This document shows positions 25,545 to 34,169 of a DNA stretch of 64,000 nucleotides, one piece after another. The notes under the pieces are model-generated. The model saw nothing but the letters and a program-made list of their open reading frames with translations. It had not been told where the DNA came from and ran no database searches. The stretch is from Candidatus Aphodousia gallistercoris (GTDB lineage: Bacteria; Pseudomonadota; Gammaproteobacteria; Burkholderiales; Burkholderiaceae_F). Location: positions 1-64,000 of the forward strand of contig DVNT01000047.1 in NCBI GenBank assembly GCA_018714185.1, in the 5' to 3' direction. The position numbers and the translations under genes were made by a program. Numbering within the stretch: the stretch's first letter is position 1; each line of letters starts with the position of its first letter.

Positions 25545-27068
25545 ATGCAGAACAATGATATAAAGTTTGTTATCGTCGGATTCGACGGTCTGCGTCCGGA
25601 CTGTATTGAAAAAGACATGCCCCATTTGGCGCGTTTTATTTCACAAAGCCATTATTGGAACAACTATCTGGCGACATTCCCGACGGAAACCTATGTCAAC
25701 CATCCGTCGATTTTCTCGGGCTTTCGCCCCAACCGTCACGGCATTATCGGCAATGCTTACTATGACCGGCGGCTCGATCGCGAGCACTGCATTTTCCGCG
25801 GCAACAGCGTCGCCAGTATCATCGCCCATGACCAGCAGCCCGGCGGCGTTATCTCCGTTCCCAGTCTCGGTGAGCGCCTGGGCAAAGCCGGAAAGACCAT
25901 GCGCGTGATCTGCGCCAACTCCTCGGGCAGCACTCGCTTGCAGCACATCCACGCCGACCGATTTGACGGTCACATGAATTGCTGCGTGCATGACTTAAGC
26001 CAAGCCATTCCCATCAATGAACGGCAAGCCCTGCAAGCCAAATGGGGCAATGGCGTGAATCTGATGTTCCCGGATTTTGCCGGCACGCAATTAGCCACGG
26101 ACATTTTCTTTGACTATGAGGTGGCACGCGGCTTAGGCGACGTCACCGTTTTGTGGATCGGCGAACCCGACCACTCCAGCCATGAGTTCGGCATTTTCGA
26201 TGAAAAGACCGTCCAGGCCCGCCGTGATGCCGACCAAGCCTTTGCCCGTGTTCTTCAATGGTGGGAGCACGAAGGGCGTGATCAAAATGTCCAACTCGTA
26301 GTCATGTCCGATCACGGACACGGAGAAGTCGCTAAACACTTCGACCTCCAGACCTATCTGCAAGAAGAGGGCTGGCAGGTTCTGACCGGGCTCGACATAA
26401 ATGCCGGCAAAGATCCCACCGAGGCCGATATTGTCATGGTGGGGACTTACGCACTCGGGCTTTGGGTCAATCAGCCGAGCATGCCGCGGCTTTTAAAATT
26501 AAGGGATGACCTGATGCGCTGCCCCGCCGTCGGCTTGCTGTTTTCCCAGCCCGATCCTGAAGATCCCTCGTCAATCGTCGGGCGAATTCCCGGCACGTTC
26601 TCTGAAGCCGTTGTATTTTCCGAAAACATGCGGGGTCCGGATATCCGAGTGGTGCATTTAAACAATCCGGAAAGCGGCAAACTGATCATGAGTGATGAAT
26701 TGGGAATCGGCGCCGGTAACCACGGAGGACTTCTTCCGCAGGAAATTCACTGTCTGCTGGCAATGTCCGGCAACGCTTTTGCCGAACCGCGCGTTCATGA
26801 CCAACCGGCCGGACATGATGACTTCGCCGTTACCGTTATGAGCATGATGGGGCTGCTCGATCCTGAAAAAGCCCTGCAACCCCTGCCAAGCGCACGACCG
26901 CTTAACGAAGCCCTCGGCGAAGAAACCACTGAAGAAAAACCGGTCACCGAGCGCTTGCGTCTGCAGTGCGACGATTACGCCCAGTATATTGAACGGGTAC
27001 ACTACCGGGGCGAAACGTATGTGACCTGCGGAGCCCGAGAAACCGAATTTGAAGATTTTTTGAAGTAG
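25545..27068 (+). CDS. Alkaline-phosphatase-superfamily phosphodiesterase / nucleotide pyrophosphatase
   Basis: A 507-residue enzyme of the type I phosphodiesterase/nucleotide pyrophosphatase branch. The first metal aspartate is in VGFDGLRPD, the threonine nucleophile in TFPTETYVNH, and further ligands in EPDHSSHEFG, MSDHGHGEV and GNHGG, so the two-metal site is complete. There is no signal peptide, so it acts in the cytoplasm. It follows the permease by 6 bases and therefore probably acts on what the transporter brings in, releasing a phosphomonoester or phosphate. Phosphonoacetate hydrolase belongs to the same superfamily and remains an alternative. The substrate is unknown. Confidence 0.85.
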   Translation: MQNNDIKFVIVGFDGLRPDCIEKDMPHLARFISQSHYWNNYLATFPTETYVNHPSIFSGFRPNRHGIIGNAYYDRRLDREHCIFRGNSVASIIAHDQQPGGVISVPSLGERLGKAGKTMRVICANSSGSTRLQHIHADRFDGHMNCCVHDLSQAIPINERQALQAKWGNGVNLMFPDFAGTQLATDIFFDYEVARGLGDVTVLWIGEPDHSSHEFGIFDEKTVQARRDADQAFARVLQWWEHEGRDQNVQLVVMSDHGHGEVAKHFDLQTYLQEEGWQVLTGLDINAGKDPTEADIVMVGTYALGLWVNQPSMPRLLKLRDDLMRCPAVGLLFSQPDPEDPSSIVGRIPGTFSEAVVFSENMRGPDIRVVHLNNPESGKLIMSDELGIGAGNHGGLLPQEIHCLLAMSGNAFAEPRVHDQPAGHDDFAVTVMSMMGLLDPEKALQPLPSARPLNEALGEETTEEKPVTERLRLQCDDYAQYIERVHYRGETYVTCGARETEFEDFLK

Positions 27069-27076
27069 GAAACACC

Positions 27077-27940
27077 ATGGTAGATATCGTTATTCACGGA
27101 CCTGATGCCCAAGCGCTGCTTAAAACGCTCAATGTCGAGCACGTTTGGATTAAGCCGCAAGCGGTGCGCATTGTCGGGCTCGATGCAGGCTGCGACTGCA
27201 TTCAAACGATTGTTGAGTCGGCACGCAAAGCTCATTTAGACGTTAATGTCGTTCAACACGGACTATCGATCCGTAACTTCGGCATCATCACGTTAGATAT
27301 GGACAGCACCCTTATTCAACTCGAGTGCATTGATGACATCGCCGATCAGTATGGAGTCGGCGCAGAAGTCGCTGCGATGACGGAAAGAGCCATGCAAGGG
27401 CACATGGAATTTGCTCCCTATCTTCGTGACCGGGTCAAACTGCTTGCCGGCGCACCGGCCTCGGTTATCGAGGAGACCGTCAAGCACGCTGTCTTAATGC
27501 CGGGCGCGCGCACTCTCATCGACTTTATGAAAGCTCACGGCGTGCGCAGCTACATCCTATCCGGAGGCTTTAGCGACATTGCCCGAGCCGTTGCCGAAAC
27601 CCTCGGCATGGACGGTTATCTGTGCAACCAGTTGGTCATCGCCAACGGTCATCTCACCGGTGAGGTGACCGGCCCGGCAGGAGGCGAAATTCTGGACGCT
27701 CACGGCAAGCGTCGTGCTTTGGAAATGCTTTGCATGCTCAACGGATTGAATTTGACGCAATCCATTTGCAGCGGCGACGGGGCCAATGACTTGGAGATGA
27801 TCCGCGTGGCCGGCATTGGCGTTGCCTTTCACGGTAAGCCCGTCGTAGAAAGCTCTGCGGCTTACGCCATCCGCCATGGCGGTTTGGATGTGATGGTGGA
27901 TTTCTTTGTAGAAGCTTGGGAACAAGCCCAAAAAGCCTAG
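27077..27940 (+). CDS. serB: Phosphoserine phosphatase SerB
   Basis: A 287-residue HAD-family phosphatase. The nucleophile motif is LDMDSTLI, motif II the serine in ILSGGF, and motif IV GDGANDLEM, all standard for SerB. An ACT-like N-terminal region (about 1-70) precedes the catalytic domain. It makes serine from phosphoserine. It sits 8 bases after the phosphodiesterase gene in the ABC operon, an odd place for a serine biosynthesis gene: either it is co-transcribed by chance, or it also dephosphorylates products of the neighbouring enzyme. Confidence 0.92.
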   Translation: MVDIVIHGPDAQALLKTLNVEHVWIKPQAVRIVGLDAGCDCIQTIVESARKAHLDVNVVQHGLSIRNFGIITLDMDSTLIQLECIDDIADQYGVGAEVAAMTERAMQGHMEFAPYLRDRVKLLAGAPASVIEETVKHAVLMPGARTLIDFMKAHGVRSYILSGGFSDIARAVAETLGMDGYLCNQLVIANGHLTGEVTGPAGGEILDAHGKRRALEMLCMLNGLNLTQSICSGDGANDLEMIRVAGIGVAFHGKPVVESSAAYAIRHGGLDVMVDFFVEAWEQAQKA

Positions 27941-27949
27941 CACTCTCTT

Positions 27950-27984
27950 AACGCCGAAAAGCCCGGCTTTTCGGCGTTTCCCTT
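27950..27984 (+). terminator. Terminator after serB
   Basis: AACGCCGAAAAGCC (27950-27963) folds back on GGCTTTTCGGCGTT (27965-27978) and is followed by TCCCTTT. It also lies just beyond the 3' end of the minus-strand M20 gene, so it may serve both directions. Confidence 0.85.
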
Positions 27985-27994
27985 TAACGATCCG

Positions 27995-29191
27995 TTAATG
28001 ACTTAAAGCCTCGGCTCTTCTTAAACCGATTACGGTCATCATGGTGGCACCGGTAGCAAGGGCCTTGTCGTTGAAGTCAAACGAGGGATTATGCAACCCG
28101 GCTTGATGCTCTGCATCACCCAGACCCAATCGGAAAAGGCATCCGGGGCGCTTTTGCATCATAAAGGCGAAGTCTTCGGCAATCATTTGAGCCGGCTCGT
28201 CCAGCACCGCATCGGCTCCCACCACTTCGAGGGCGATATCCTTGACTGCCTGGGCTTGGTCCGGATGGTTAAAGAGTGCCGGATAAAGGCGCGTATAGTG
28301 GCACTGAGCCTTGGCGCCGTACGCTTGGGCCGTACCGGCGGCAATTTCTCCCAAACGACGCTCTACCAAATCCTGCACCTGAGGCTCAAAGGTCCGACAC
28401 GTCCCCACAAGCGTCGCCTTTTGCGGCAACACACTCGAACCGTTAAGATCGCCGGCTACGCACGCTCCGAAGGTCACAACGGCCCCTTTGAGAGGATCCA
28501 CGTTGCGGCTTACAATCGATTGGCTCGATACGACAATCTGCGAGGCAACTAAAACGCTGTCAATAGCCAAATCCGGATGAGCTCCGTGTCCGCCCTTGCC
28601 TTCGACCTCGATCTTAAATATGTCAGCTGCCGCCATAATGTAGCCGGGATTAATGCCGACAGTGCCGGCCGGCGTCGCCGGTTCTCCGTGAAAGGCATAG
28701 ACCTCATCGATCGGGAAACGATCAAAAAGACCGTCTTCAATCATGTGCCGGGCCCCGGCGTAGCCTTCTTCTCCGGGCTGGAAAATCAGCGCAATCGTCC
28801 CGGTAAAATCACGGTGCTGCGTCAAATACATGGCCGTTGCCAAAGCCACGGTCATATGGCCGTCATGGCCGCAAGCGTGCGAACGCTTTTCACGAAGCGA
28901 AACGTAATCGTGCCGACCTTCGTCTTTGAGCGGCAAAGCATCCATGTCGGTTCGCAACCCCACCCAGTGCTTTGATTGGCCGCCCCGGCCATGAATGACA
29001 GCCACCAGTCCGCCTCCGATCCCTTCATGGAGCTCATCAACTGCGCAACGTTGCAAAATGTCTTTGACAAATTGCGTCGTCTCCGGCAAATCCAGACCAA
29101 TTTCCGGATACTCGTGCAAATGGTGACGCCACTGAGCAATCGTTGATTCTTGCTCAATGAAAAATTGCTTTATATCTTGAGGGGCTTGCAT
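27995..29191 (-). CDS. M20 amidohydrolase (hippurate hydrolase / N-acyl amino acid hydrolase type)
   Basis: A 398-residue metal-dependent amidohydrolase of the M20D group. The N-terminal signature RHHLHEYPEIGLDLPETTQF, metal-site segments SHACGHDGHM, IFQPGEEGYAGA and the C-terminal EDFAFM are characteristic. I start at the ATG at 29191 (MQAPQDIKQFF) with AAAGGA upstream. Such enzymes cleave N-acyl amino acids, hippurate or similar amides; the natural substrate is not readable. It is a single gene, divergent from nothing and convergent with serB. Confidence 0.9.
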   Translation of the reverse strand: MQAPQDIKQFFIEQESTIAQWRHHLHEYPEIGLDLPETTQFVKDILQRCAVDELHEGIGGGLVAVIHGRGGQSKHWVGLRTDMDALPLKDEGRHDYVSLREKRSHACGHDGHMTVALATAMYLTQHRDFTGTIALIFQPGEEGYAGARHMIEDGLFDRFPIDEVYAFHGEPATPAGTVGINPGYIMAAADIFKIEVEGKGGHGAHPDLAIDSVLVASQIVVSSQSIVSRNVDPLKGAVVTFGACVAGDLNGSSVLPQKATLVGTCRTFEPQVQDLVERRLGEIAAGTAQAYGAKAQCHYTRLYPALFNHPDQAQAVKDIALEVVGADAVLDEPAQMIAEDFAFMMQKRPGCLFRLGLGDAEHQAGLHNPSFDFNDKALATGATMMTVIGLRRAEALSH

Positions 29192-29294
29192 GCAAATAGG
29201 TCCTTTCAACAAATGTTTCGATTGTTCTATTTTTTCACAATCGCGACATGCTGTAGCCGATAAAGCTTGAGATTGGTAAGCACTTCAGCCTAGC

Positions 29295-30059
29295 CTAGGC
29301 CGGCAAAGCAAAGAAAAATTGATTTTCCTTCTCTTTTGCCGCCACCGCCGAGAGCTTTTCTCGTATGGCAGTTTCCGCCGCCGCAGGCAAAGCCTTCGCT
29401 TTCTGCGGGCATAGATGCACGCAACGCATGCAAAGTAGGCACAGCGAAGGATCGGTTTGGGAGGGATCGGCCGGATTGATCGCCCGAACCGGACAGCGCC
29501 TGACACATTCTCCGCAATGCACGCAGGTTCCCACCGTCACCGGCGTCATCGGCATCTTTTGCCATTGTCTGTACGGACGATTGCCGGGCACAACCACTTC
29601 ACGGACTTGCTGCGCCGATAAGCTTTCCCGTGCAAACCGGGCAAATACGGAAAGATTTTGCATGTCTGTTGCGCTCGGCTTGCCGGCGGCAATTGAGGGC
29701 AACATGGAGTGCGAGCAAACAACAGCCGCACTGGCAACAGCAACGGCCCCTTGTTCGCGAAGACTGTCATTGAGCTCGAGCAAGGCATCCTCATAGGCAC
29801 GGTTGCCGTACGTCACGATGCTAACGGCTCTTGCGCCGCTAAATTGCAATTGCTTTAGCCGATCTCGCACGAGACTCGGAATGCGACCGCCATAGACCGG
29901 ACATGCGACAACAAGGCTGGCACCTTCCACGGCTCGCCCTTTAAACGACGGATCCCCTAAATCAATGCAGTCATAGTGCCCGTCTAATTGTGCCGCTACC
30001 GCCTCCGCCACCCGCTTCGTGCGTCCGGTGGCACTAAAGTAAACCAAAGTTAAACTCAT
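29295..30059 (-). CDS. EFR1-type flavodoxin-ferredoxin fusion
   Basis: A 254-residue protein joining a flavodoxin-like domain (FMN loop YFSATGRTKRVAEAV) to two [4Fe-4S] sites. The cluster motifs CVHCGECVRRCP and CLLCMRCVHLCP are complete, each with the usual CxxCxxCxxxCP pattern. EFR1 proteins are common in anaerobes and carry electrons for unknown partners. It is divergent from the universal stress protein gene across a 241-base region with two palindromes, suggesting shared control by an anaerobiosis or stress regulator. Confidence 0.88.
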   Translation of the reverse strand: MSLTLVYFSATGRTKRVAEAVAAQLDGHYDCIDLGDPSFKGRAVEGASLVVACPVYGGRIPSLVRDRLKQLQFSGARAVSIVTYGNRAYEDALLELNDSLREQGAVAVASAAVVCSHSMLPSIAAGKPSATDMQNLSVFARFARESLSAQQVREVVVPGNRPYRQWQKMPMTPVTVGTCVHCGECVRRCPVRAINPADPSQTDPSLCLLCMRCVHLCPQKAKALPAAAETAIREKLSAVAAKEKENQFFFALPA

Positions 30060-30147
30060 TGCACTCTCTCCCTTATTCTTTTCTCAGATGGATTAATTGT
30101 AGGCCTGATCTTTGCGCAGATACCCGCTTCTGCACAAAATCGATTCT

Positions 30148-30195
30148 TTTGCTTAAAAGCAAATATTGTCAAAAAGCTTAAGTGTTAACCCTTAA
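30148..30195. promoter_or_regulatory. Two palindromes between the EFR1 and universal stress protein genes
   Basis: TTTGCTT-AA-AAGCAAA (30148-30163) is a perfect 16-base dyad. TTAAGTGTTAACCCTTAA (30178-30195) is an 18-base dyad with 16 matching positions, centred on GTTAAC. The second lies over the expected -35 region of a possible extended -10 promoter (TGTAGACT, 30200-30207). Both look like regulator sites; neither matches the FNR box. Confidence 0.5.
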
Positions 30196-30300
30196 AAAGT
30201 GTAGACTGAAATTAAGGATGAAGTTCATCCTTGCATTAAAACAAGACCGGCCGAAACAGTCTTCGCCCGTGCCAGAACAACTTTTCTACGGAGTGTGAAT

Positions 30301-31200
30301 ATGCGTGTCTTAGTTCCCGTTGATGGCGGCTTGGATTGCCGTAAAGCGATTGAATTTCTTTGCGCCCGTCAAAATTGGCTTGAAGAAAGTAAGGCTGAAG
30401 TTGAGCTGCTTTATGTTCAAAAACCCTACATAGAGCATCCAATGGAAATCGGCGACTTTGACCTGCAGGTCTATTACGATGAAAAAACAAAAGAGACGTT
30501 TGACCGCATGGCCGATGTGTTAAAGAAAGTGACCTTCAAATACACCAAGAAAGTTTTGATCGGCCATCCGGCGAAGTTGATCCCGGAATATGCATCGGAA
30601 CATAACGTTGACTTAATTGTCATGGGTGCCCGTGGCCTGACGCCGATTAAGAACTTGTACCTCGGTTCTGTCTCTTTGGGCGTGCTCGCACGTGCCAAAT
30701 GCCCGGTGATGATTTGCCGTTACGCAGGCGAAGAACCTACCCGCATGGACGGTTGGCGTGTTGGCATTTCCGTTGACGGCTCGGCTTTCGGTCCGAGAAG
30801 TGCCGATGTTGTCGCCCACCATCTCGGCTTCTTCGGCAAAGATGCGAGCTTTGAAGTGATCAACGTTGCCGACTCTGACAGAACATTGCCGTTGGAACTC
30901 GTCGACAAAGGCGTTTTGGAAATCGACAAGGAATTGCCCGAACTCGATAAGAAAGAGTTCGAAGAAGCTACGCGCGATACCCTTGCCAAATTTAAGGAGT
31001 ACAACATTGCGGTCAAGCCGGTGTTCTTACAAGGCAAATTACATAAGAGCCTGGTGGAATATGCCGAGAAGAACTTGGATATGCTCGTCATGGGGACGCA
31101 CGGCCGCGGTGCTCTGAGCTCCCTGGTGTTCGGTAGCTCCACCCGCGCGGTGATTGCCGCCACCCGGCTACCGCTGTTGATTATCCCGAAAAAAGACTAG
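30301..31200 (+). CDS. Tandem universal stress protein (two UspA domains)
   Basis: A 299-residue protein with two UspA domains in tandem. Each ends with the ATP-binding type loop: MGARGLTPIKNLYLGSVS in the first half and MGTHGRGALSSLVFGSSTR in the second. The latter fits the GxxGx9GS(S/T) pattern well, and the first is slightly altered. It starts at the ATG at 30301 with GGAG seven bases upstream. Such proteins are induced by stress and growth arrest; the partner process is not known. The palindromes upstream suggest dedicated regulation. Confidence 0.92.
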   Translation: MRVLVPVDGGLDCRKAIEFLCARQNWLEESKAEVELLYVQKPYIEHPMEIGDFDLQVYYDEKTKETFDRMADVLKKVTFKYTKKVLIGHPAKLIPEYASEHNVDLIVMGARGLTPIKNLYLGSVSLGVLARAKCPVMICRYAGEEPTRMDGWRVGISVDGSAFGPRSADVVAHHLGFFGKDASFEVINVADSDRTLPLELVDKGVLEIDKELPELDKKEFEEATRDTLAKFKEYNIAVKPVFLQGKLHKSLVEYAEKNLDMLVMGTHGRGALSSLVFGSSTRAVIAATRLPLLIIPKKD

Positions 31201-31224
31201 ATAGCTTCGTTGCTTAGCCACCGA

Positions 31225-31266
31225 AACTCCTGCCGGATCTTCCTTTTTCGGCAGGAGTTTTGTTTA
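31225..31266 (+). terminator. Terminator after the universal stress protein gene
   Basis: AACTCCTGCCG (31225-31235) pairs perfectly with CGGCAGGAGTT (31249-31259), followed by TTGTTT. A strong intrinsic terminator. Confidence 0.92.
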
Positions 31267-31318
31267 CCGTGCGCGGCTGGTATATTCTTGCTACCGAATA
31301 CACCCAACGGAGAACACC

Positions 31319-32566
31319 GTGAGCGAGCCCCTTTTCATCGGCATGGCCGGAGCCGGAACCGTCGGTTCTGGCGTATATACCCTCCTTAATGATAATCGGG
31401 CATTGATTGCCCAAAAAATCGGGCGTCCCATTGTCCTGAAGAGCATCTACTGCCGCCACCCGGAGAAAGTCCGAAGTCAACTCGGAAACGATTGCCCGCT
31501 CACCACAGACATTTTTTCTCTGGTGCAAGATCCGGACATTCAAATTGTTGTCGAGGTTATGGGCGGAATCGAACCGGCACGTTCCTTTATTTTGAACGCG
31601 CTCGAGCACGGCAAACACGTTGTGACGGCTAACAAAGCTCTTTTAGCTACTCACGGCAATGAAATTTTCGACAAATCCCGTCGCTGCCGCAGGCAAGTTT
31701 TTTTTGAAGCCGCTGTAGCCGGAGGCATCCCCATTATCAAAGCCTTGCGAGAAGGCCTTGTGGCCAATCGCATTGATCGGATCGCCGGAATTGTCAACGG
31801 GACGTGTAACTTCATACTAACAGCCATGCAAAAACAGGCGCTAAGTTTTGAGCAGGCACTGGCACAAGCGCAACAATTCGGCTACGCCGAAGCCGATCCC
31901 AGCTTTGACATCGAGGGCATTGATTCCGGCCATAAGCTTAGTATCCTTTGCTCATTGGCTTTTCAAAAACGCATCCGCTTTGAACCCTCTCACGTCCTCG
32001 GAATTTCGAAGGTGTCCCTAACAGACGTTAAAATTGCCGAAAAACTGGGTTATCGCATTAAATTGTTGGCTGTTTGCAAAACAACCGCCTCGGACAAGAT
32101 CGAATACCGAGTGGAGCCGACACTTTTACCGGCAGCTCATTTTCTAGCCCAAGTGGACTCGGTGATGAATGCCGTGATGGTTCACGGCGATGCCGTCGGA
32201 ACCACGCTTTACTATGGTGCAGGAGCAGGAGGGAAAGCAACCGCCAGCGCTGTCATCGCCGATATTGTTGACGCTTCACGGGCAAGCGGCTCCGTCGGTT
32301 ACTGTTTTGAAGAGGCGCCTGATTTTTTGTTGCCGGACGATAGCGAGAGCCCTTACTACGTCCGTGTGGGCAACACCGGATTGACCGCGAAACAATGGCA
32401 AGAACGGTTTTCGCAACATCAAATTGAAGTCAAACGGCTCGCAGAGGTAGAAAAAAGCCGGATTTGGATAACCGGGCCCTGTCTGCTCGCTAACCTCAAA
32501 GCACTTTGCTCGACCTTAGCCCCTGAGGATCATCCCCTTAGCATACTGCGCATTGAGAATTCCTAA
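31319..32566 (+). CDS. hom: Homoserine dehydrogenase
   Basis: A 415-residue enzyme reducing aspartate semialdehyde to homoserine for threonine and methionine synthesis. The nucleotide loop GAGTVGSGV is at the N-terminus, followed by VTANKALLA, VNGTCNFIL and the signature EADPSFDIEGIDSGHKLSIL. A C-terminal ACT-like region (YYVRVGNTG onward) suggests threonine feedback and is slightly short against the usual 430-440 residue family. It starts at GTG (31319) behind CGGAG. Threonine synthase is not adjacent. Confidence 0.95.
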   Translation: MSEPLFIGMAGAGTVGSGVYTLLNDNRALIAQKIGRPIVLKSIYCRHPEKVRSQLGNDCPLTTDIFSLVQDPDIQIVVEVMGGIEPARSFILNALEHGKHVVTANKALLATHGNEIFDKSRRCRRQVFFEAAVAGGIPIIKALREGLVANRIDRIAGIVNGTCNFILTAMQKQALSFEQALAQAQQFGYAEADPSFDIEGIDSGHKLSILCSLAFQKRIRFEPSHVLGISKVSLTDVKIAEKLGYRIKLLAVCKTTASDKIEYRVEPTLLPAAHFLAQVDSVMNAVMVHGDAVGTTLYYGAGAGGKATASAVIADIVDASRASGSVGYCFEEAPDFLLPDDSESPYYVRVGNTGLTAKQWQERFSQHQIEVKRLAEVEKSRIWITGPCLLANLKALCSTLAPEDHPLSILRIENS

Positions 32567-32687
32567 GGCAACTTGTTTGAGCCTTTCATCGGAATGCGCC
32601 GAGAAAACTTTCGATTTCACGATACTCGCCCTGGTCAATCAATGAGGAGCAACAACGGGAGAAAGCACAAAGTAAGAACCTGAGGAT

Positions 32688-32728
32688 AAAAAAGTCCGCA
32701 CGATACTTAACACGCGCGGACTTTTTAT
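32688..32728 (-). terminator. Bidirectional terminator between hom and tRNA-Thr
   Basis: AAAAAAGTCCGC (32688-32699) pairs with GCGGACTTTTT (32716-32726). T runs occur on both strands, so it can end the tRNA transcript on the minus strand and read-through from hom on the plus strand. Confidence 0.85.
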
Positions 32729-32729
32729 A

Positions 32730-32805
32730 TGGTGCCCAATGACTGACTCGAACAGACGACCTACCGCTTACAAGGCGGTTGCTCTACCAACTGAGCTAAT
32801 TGGGC
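32730..32805 (-). tRNA. tRNA-Thr (anticodon TGT)
   Basis: On the minus strand the 76 bases fold as a full cloverleaf: acceptor GCCCAAT/ATTGGGC, D-loop AGCTCAGTTGGTAGAGC, anticodon stem CCGCC/GGCGG-type with loop CTTGTAA, and a T-loop GTTCGAGTC. The anticodon TGT reads ACA/ACG, hence threonine. The 3' CCA is encoded (TGG at 32730-32732 on the plus strand). Confidence 0.97.
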
Positions 32806-32819
32806 AGAAAAGAATTGCG

Positions 32820-33203
32820 TTATTTTACACGAGAAAAAACCGGAATGTTGGTCTTTTTCTCGCTCTCTTTCGGTTCATCAGGCTCATCGCTGGCCGGACT
32901 GAACATCATCCCTTTATTAGGCTCTTCCTGAGGGAACATCCCAGCAATGTTCTTGTACGGGACATAGCAATGCATCGCCTTCTCACCGAAACGAGCCTGG
33001 AAATGAACGGCCTTTTCTTCAAATTGCAATTCATAAGCTGCTTCAGTAGAAATATCGAAAATGATCTGCCCATCCTCGACAAACTCCTTAGGCACCACGC
33101 AATTATCATCCACTTTCACAAGGATATAAGGCGTCAAACCAACATCCGTGCACCAATTCCAAATGGCTTGCACAAGATACGACTTAATGGATGGTCTTGA
33201 CAT
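32820..33203 (-). CDS. sspB: ClpXP adaptor SspB (stringent starvation protein B)
   Basis: A 127-residue protein that delivers ssrA-tagged polypeptides to the ClpXP protease. The N-terminal domain (SIKSYLVQAIWNWCTDVGLTPYILV) and segments such as AVHFQARFGEKAMHCYVPY match the family. A flexible acidic tail ends in TNIPVFSRVK, the C-terminal peptide type that contacts ClpX. It lies 19 bases downstream of sspA, as in most beta- and gammaproteobacteria. Confidence 0.95.
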   Translation of the reverse strand: MSRPSIKSYLVQAIWNWCTDVGLTPYILVKVDDNCVVPKEFVEDGQIIFDISTEAAYELQFEEKAVHFQARFGEKAMHCYVPYKNIAGMFPQEEPNKGMMFSPASDEPDEPKESEKKTNIPVFSRVK

Positions 33204-33222
33204 GACAGCTCCAACACCCCTA

Positions 33223-33825
33223 TTAACGACGCATAACTTTTTCAGACGGCGTCATTGAATCAATAAATGACTGACGCGAGAACAACCGTTCAGCGTATTT
33301 GTGTAACGGCGCAGCCGAGGCCGGCAATTCAATCCCGTAAACGCCCAAACGCCACAACAAAGGCGCCAAAACGATATCAAGCATCGTGAAGTCATCGCCG
33401 AAAATATATTTATTCTTCAAAAAGAGCGGTGCCATGCCGGTTAACTGGCTACGAATAGCATCACGAGCCTTGGCTTTGGCCGAATCCGTGCTAGCGCGTG
33501 ACTCCAGCGTTCTGACATGCGTAAACAACTCTCTTTCAAAATTGAACATTAACAAACGCACACGGGCGCGAACGACCGGCTCTGAAGGCATCAATTGCGG
33601 ATGCGGGAAACGTTCGTCCAAATATTCACAAATAATGTTAGCCTCATAAAGGGCGAAATCTCGTTCGGCAAGCACCGGAACTTCACCGTACGGATTCATC
33701 GTCACAATATCCGGCGGTATGTTATTGACGTCCACATCAACGACATCAAAATCCATGCCCTTTTCATACAAAAGGAAACGGCAACGATGAGAGAAGGGAC
33801 AAGTCGAACCGGAATATAAAATCAT
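33223..33825 (-). CDS. sspA: Stringent starvation protein A (RNA polymerase-associated, GST fold)
   Basis: A 200-residue glutathione-S-transferase-like protein that binds RNA polymerase during starvation and stress. The thioredoxin-like N-domain (YSGSTCPFSHRCRFLLYEKG, NPYGEVPVL) and the helical C-domain are both present. I start at the ATG at 33825 with GGAG eight bases upstream; the tracked TTG at 33837 overlaps that site. sspB follows in the same operon. Confidence 0.95.
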   Translation of the reverse strand: MILYSGSTCPFSHRCRFLLYEKGMDFDVVDVDVNNIPPDIVTMNPYGEVPVLAERDFALYEANIICEYLDERFPHPQLMPSEPVVRARVRLLMFNFERELFTHVRTLESRASTDSAKAKARDAIRSQLTGMAPLFLKNKYIFGDDFTMLDIVLAPLLWRLGVYGIELPASAAPLHKYAERLFSRQSFIDSMTPSEKVMRR

Positions 33826-34169
33826 GAATGACTCCAAAAAACTGATCAGCGCCTATTTAGACGCAGGCCGAAGAAACACAAACCCGGCCTGTAGCCCGAC
33901 GCCTTACCCTATTTTAAGACCTTTACCGTCAAAAGGCTACAAATATTCATTTTTTCACTGAATATACAATGAGTTATAAGCTTTTCAAGGGTTCTTTTTC
34001 CCTCTGGATCCGAAAAGCCCTGCATGGGATAAAATTCGATCAATATAGTTAACGTTCAAAATCCCGACAAGTATTTCTGCATCAGGCTTTCCCTTATTGA
34101 AAAAACCTTTACGCTCCAATTATGATGAGCGCCCACCTCTTCGTTGTGATTTTGCAGGAGTCACCCACT
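33826..34169. other. Gene-free region between sspA and the YddG-like gene
   Basis: A 344-base AT-rich divergent region with no credible gene. It holds an inverted repeat, ATATTCA (33943-33949) and TGAATAT (33959-33965), and several AT-rich -10-like hexamers. It must contain the sspA promoter on the minus strand and the exporter promoter on the plus strand, but I cannot fix either one. The short ORFs tracked here read into the exporter gene in other frames. Confidence 0.4.
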
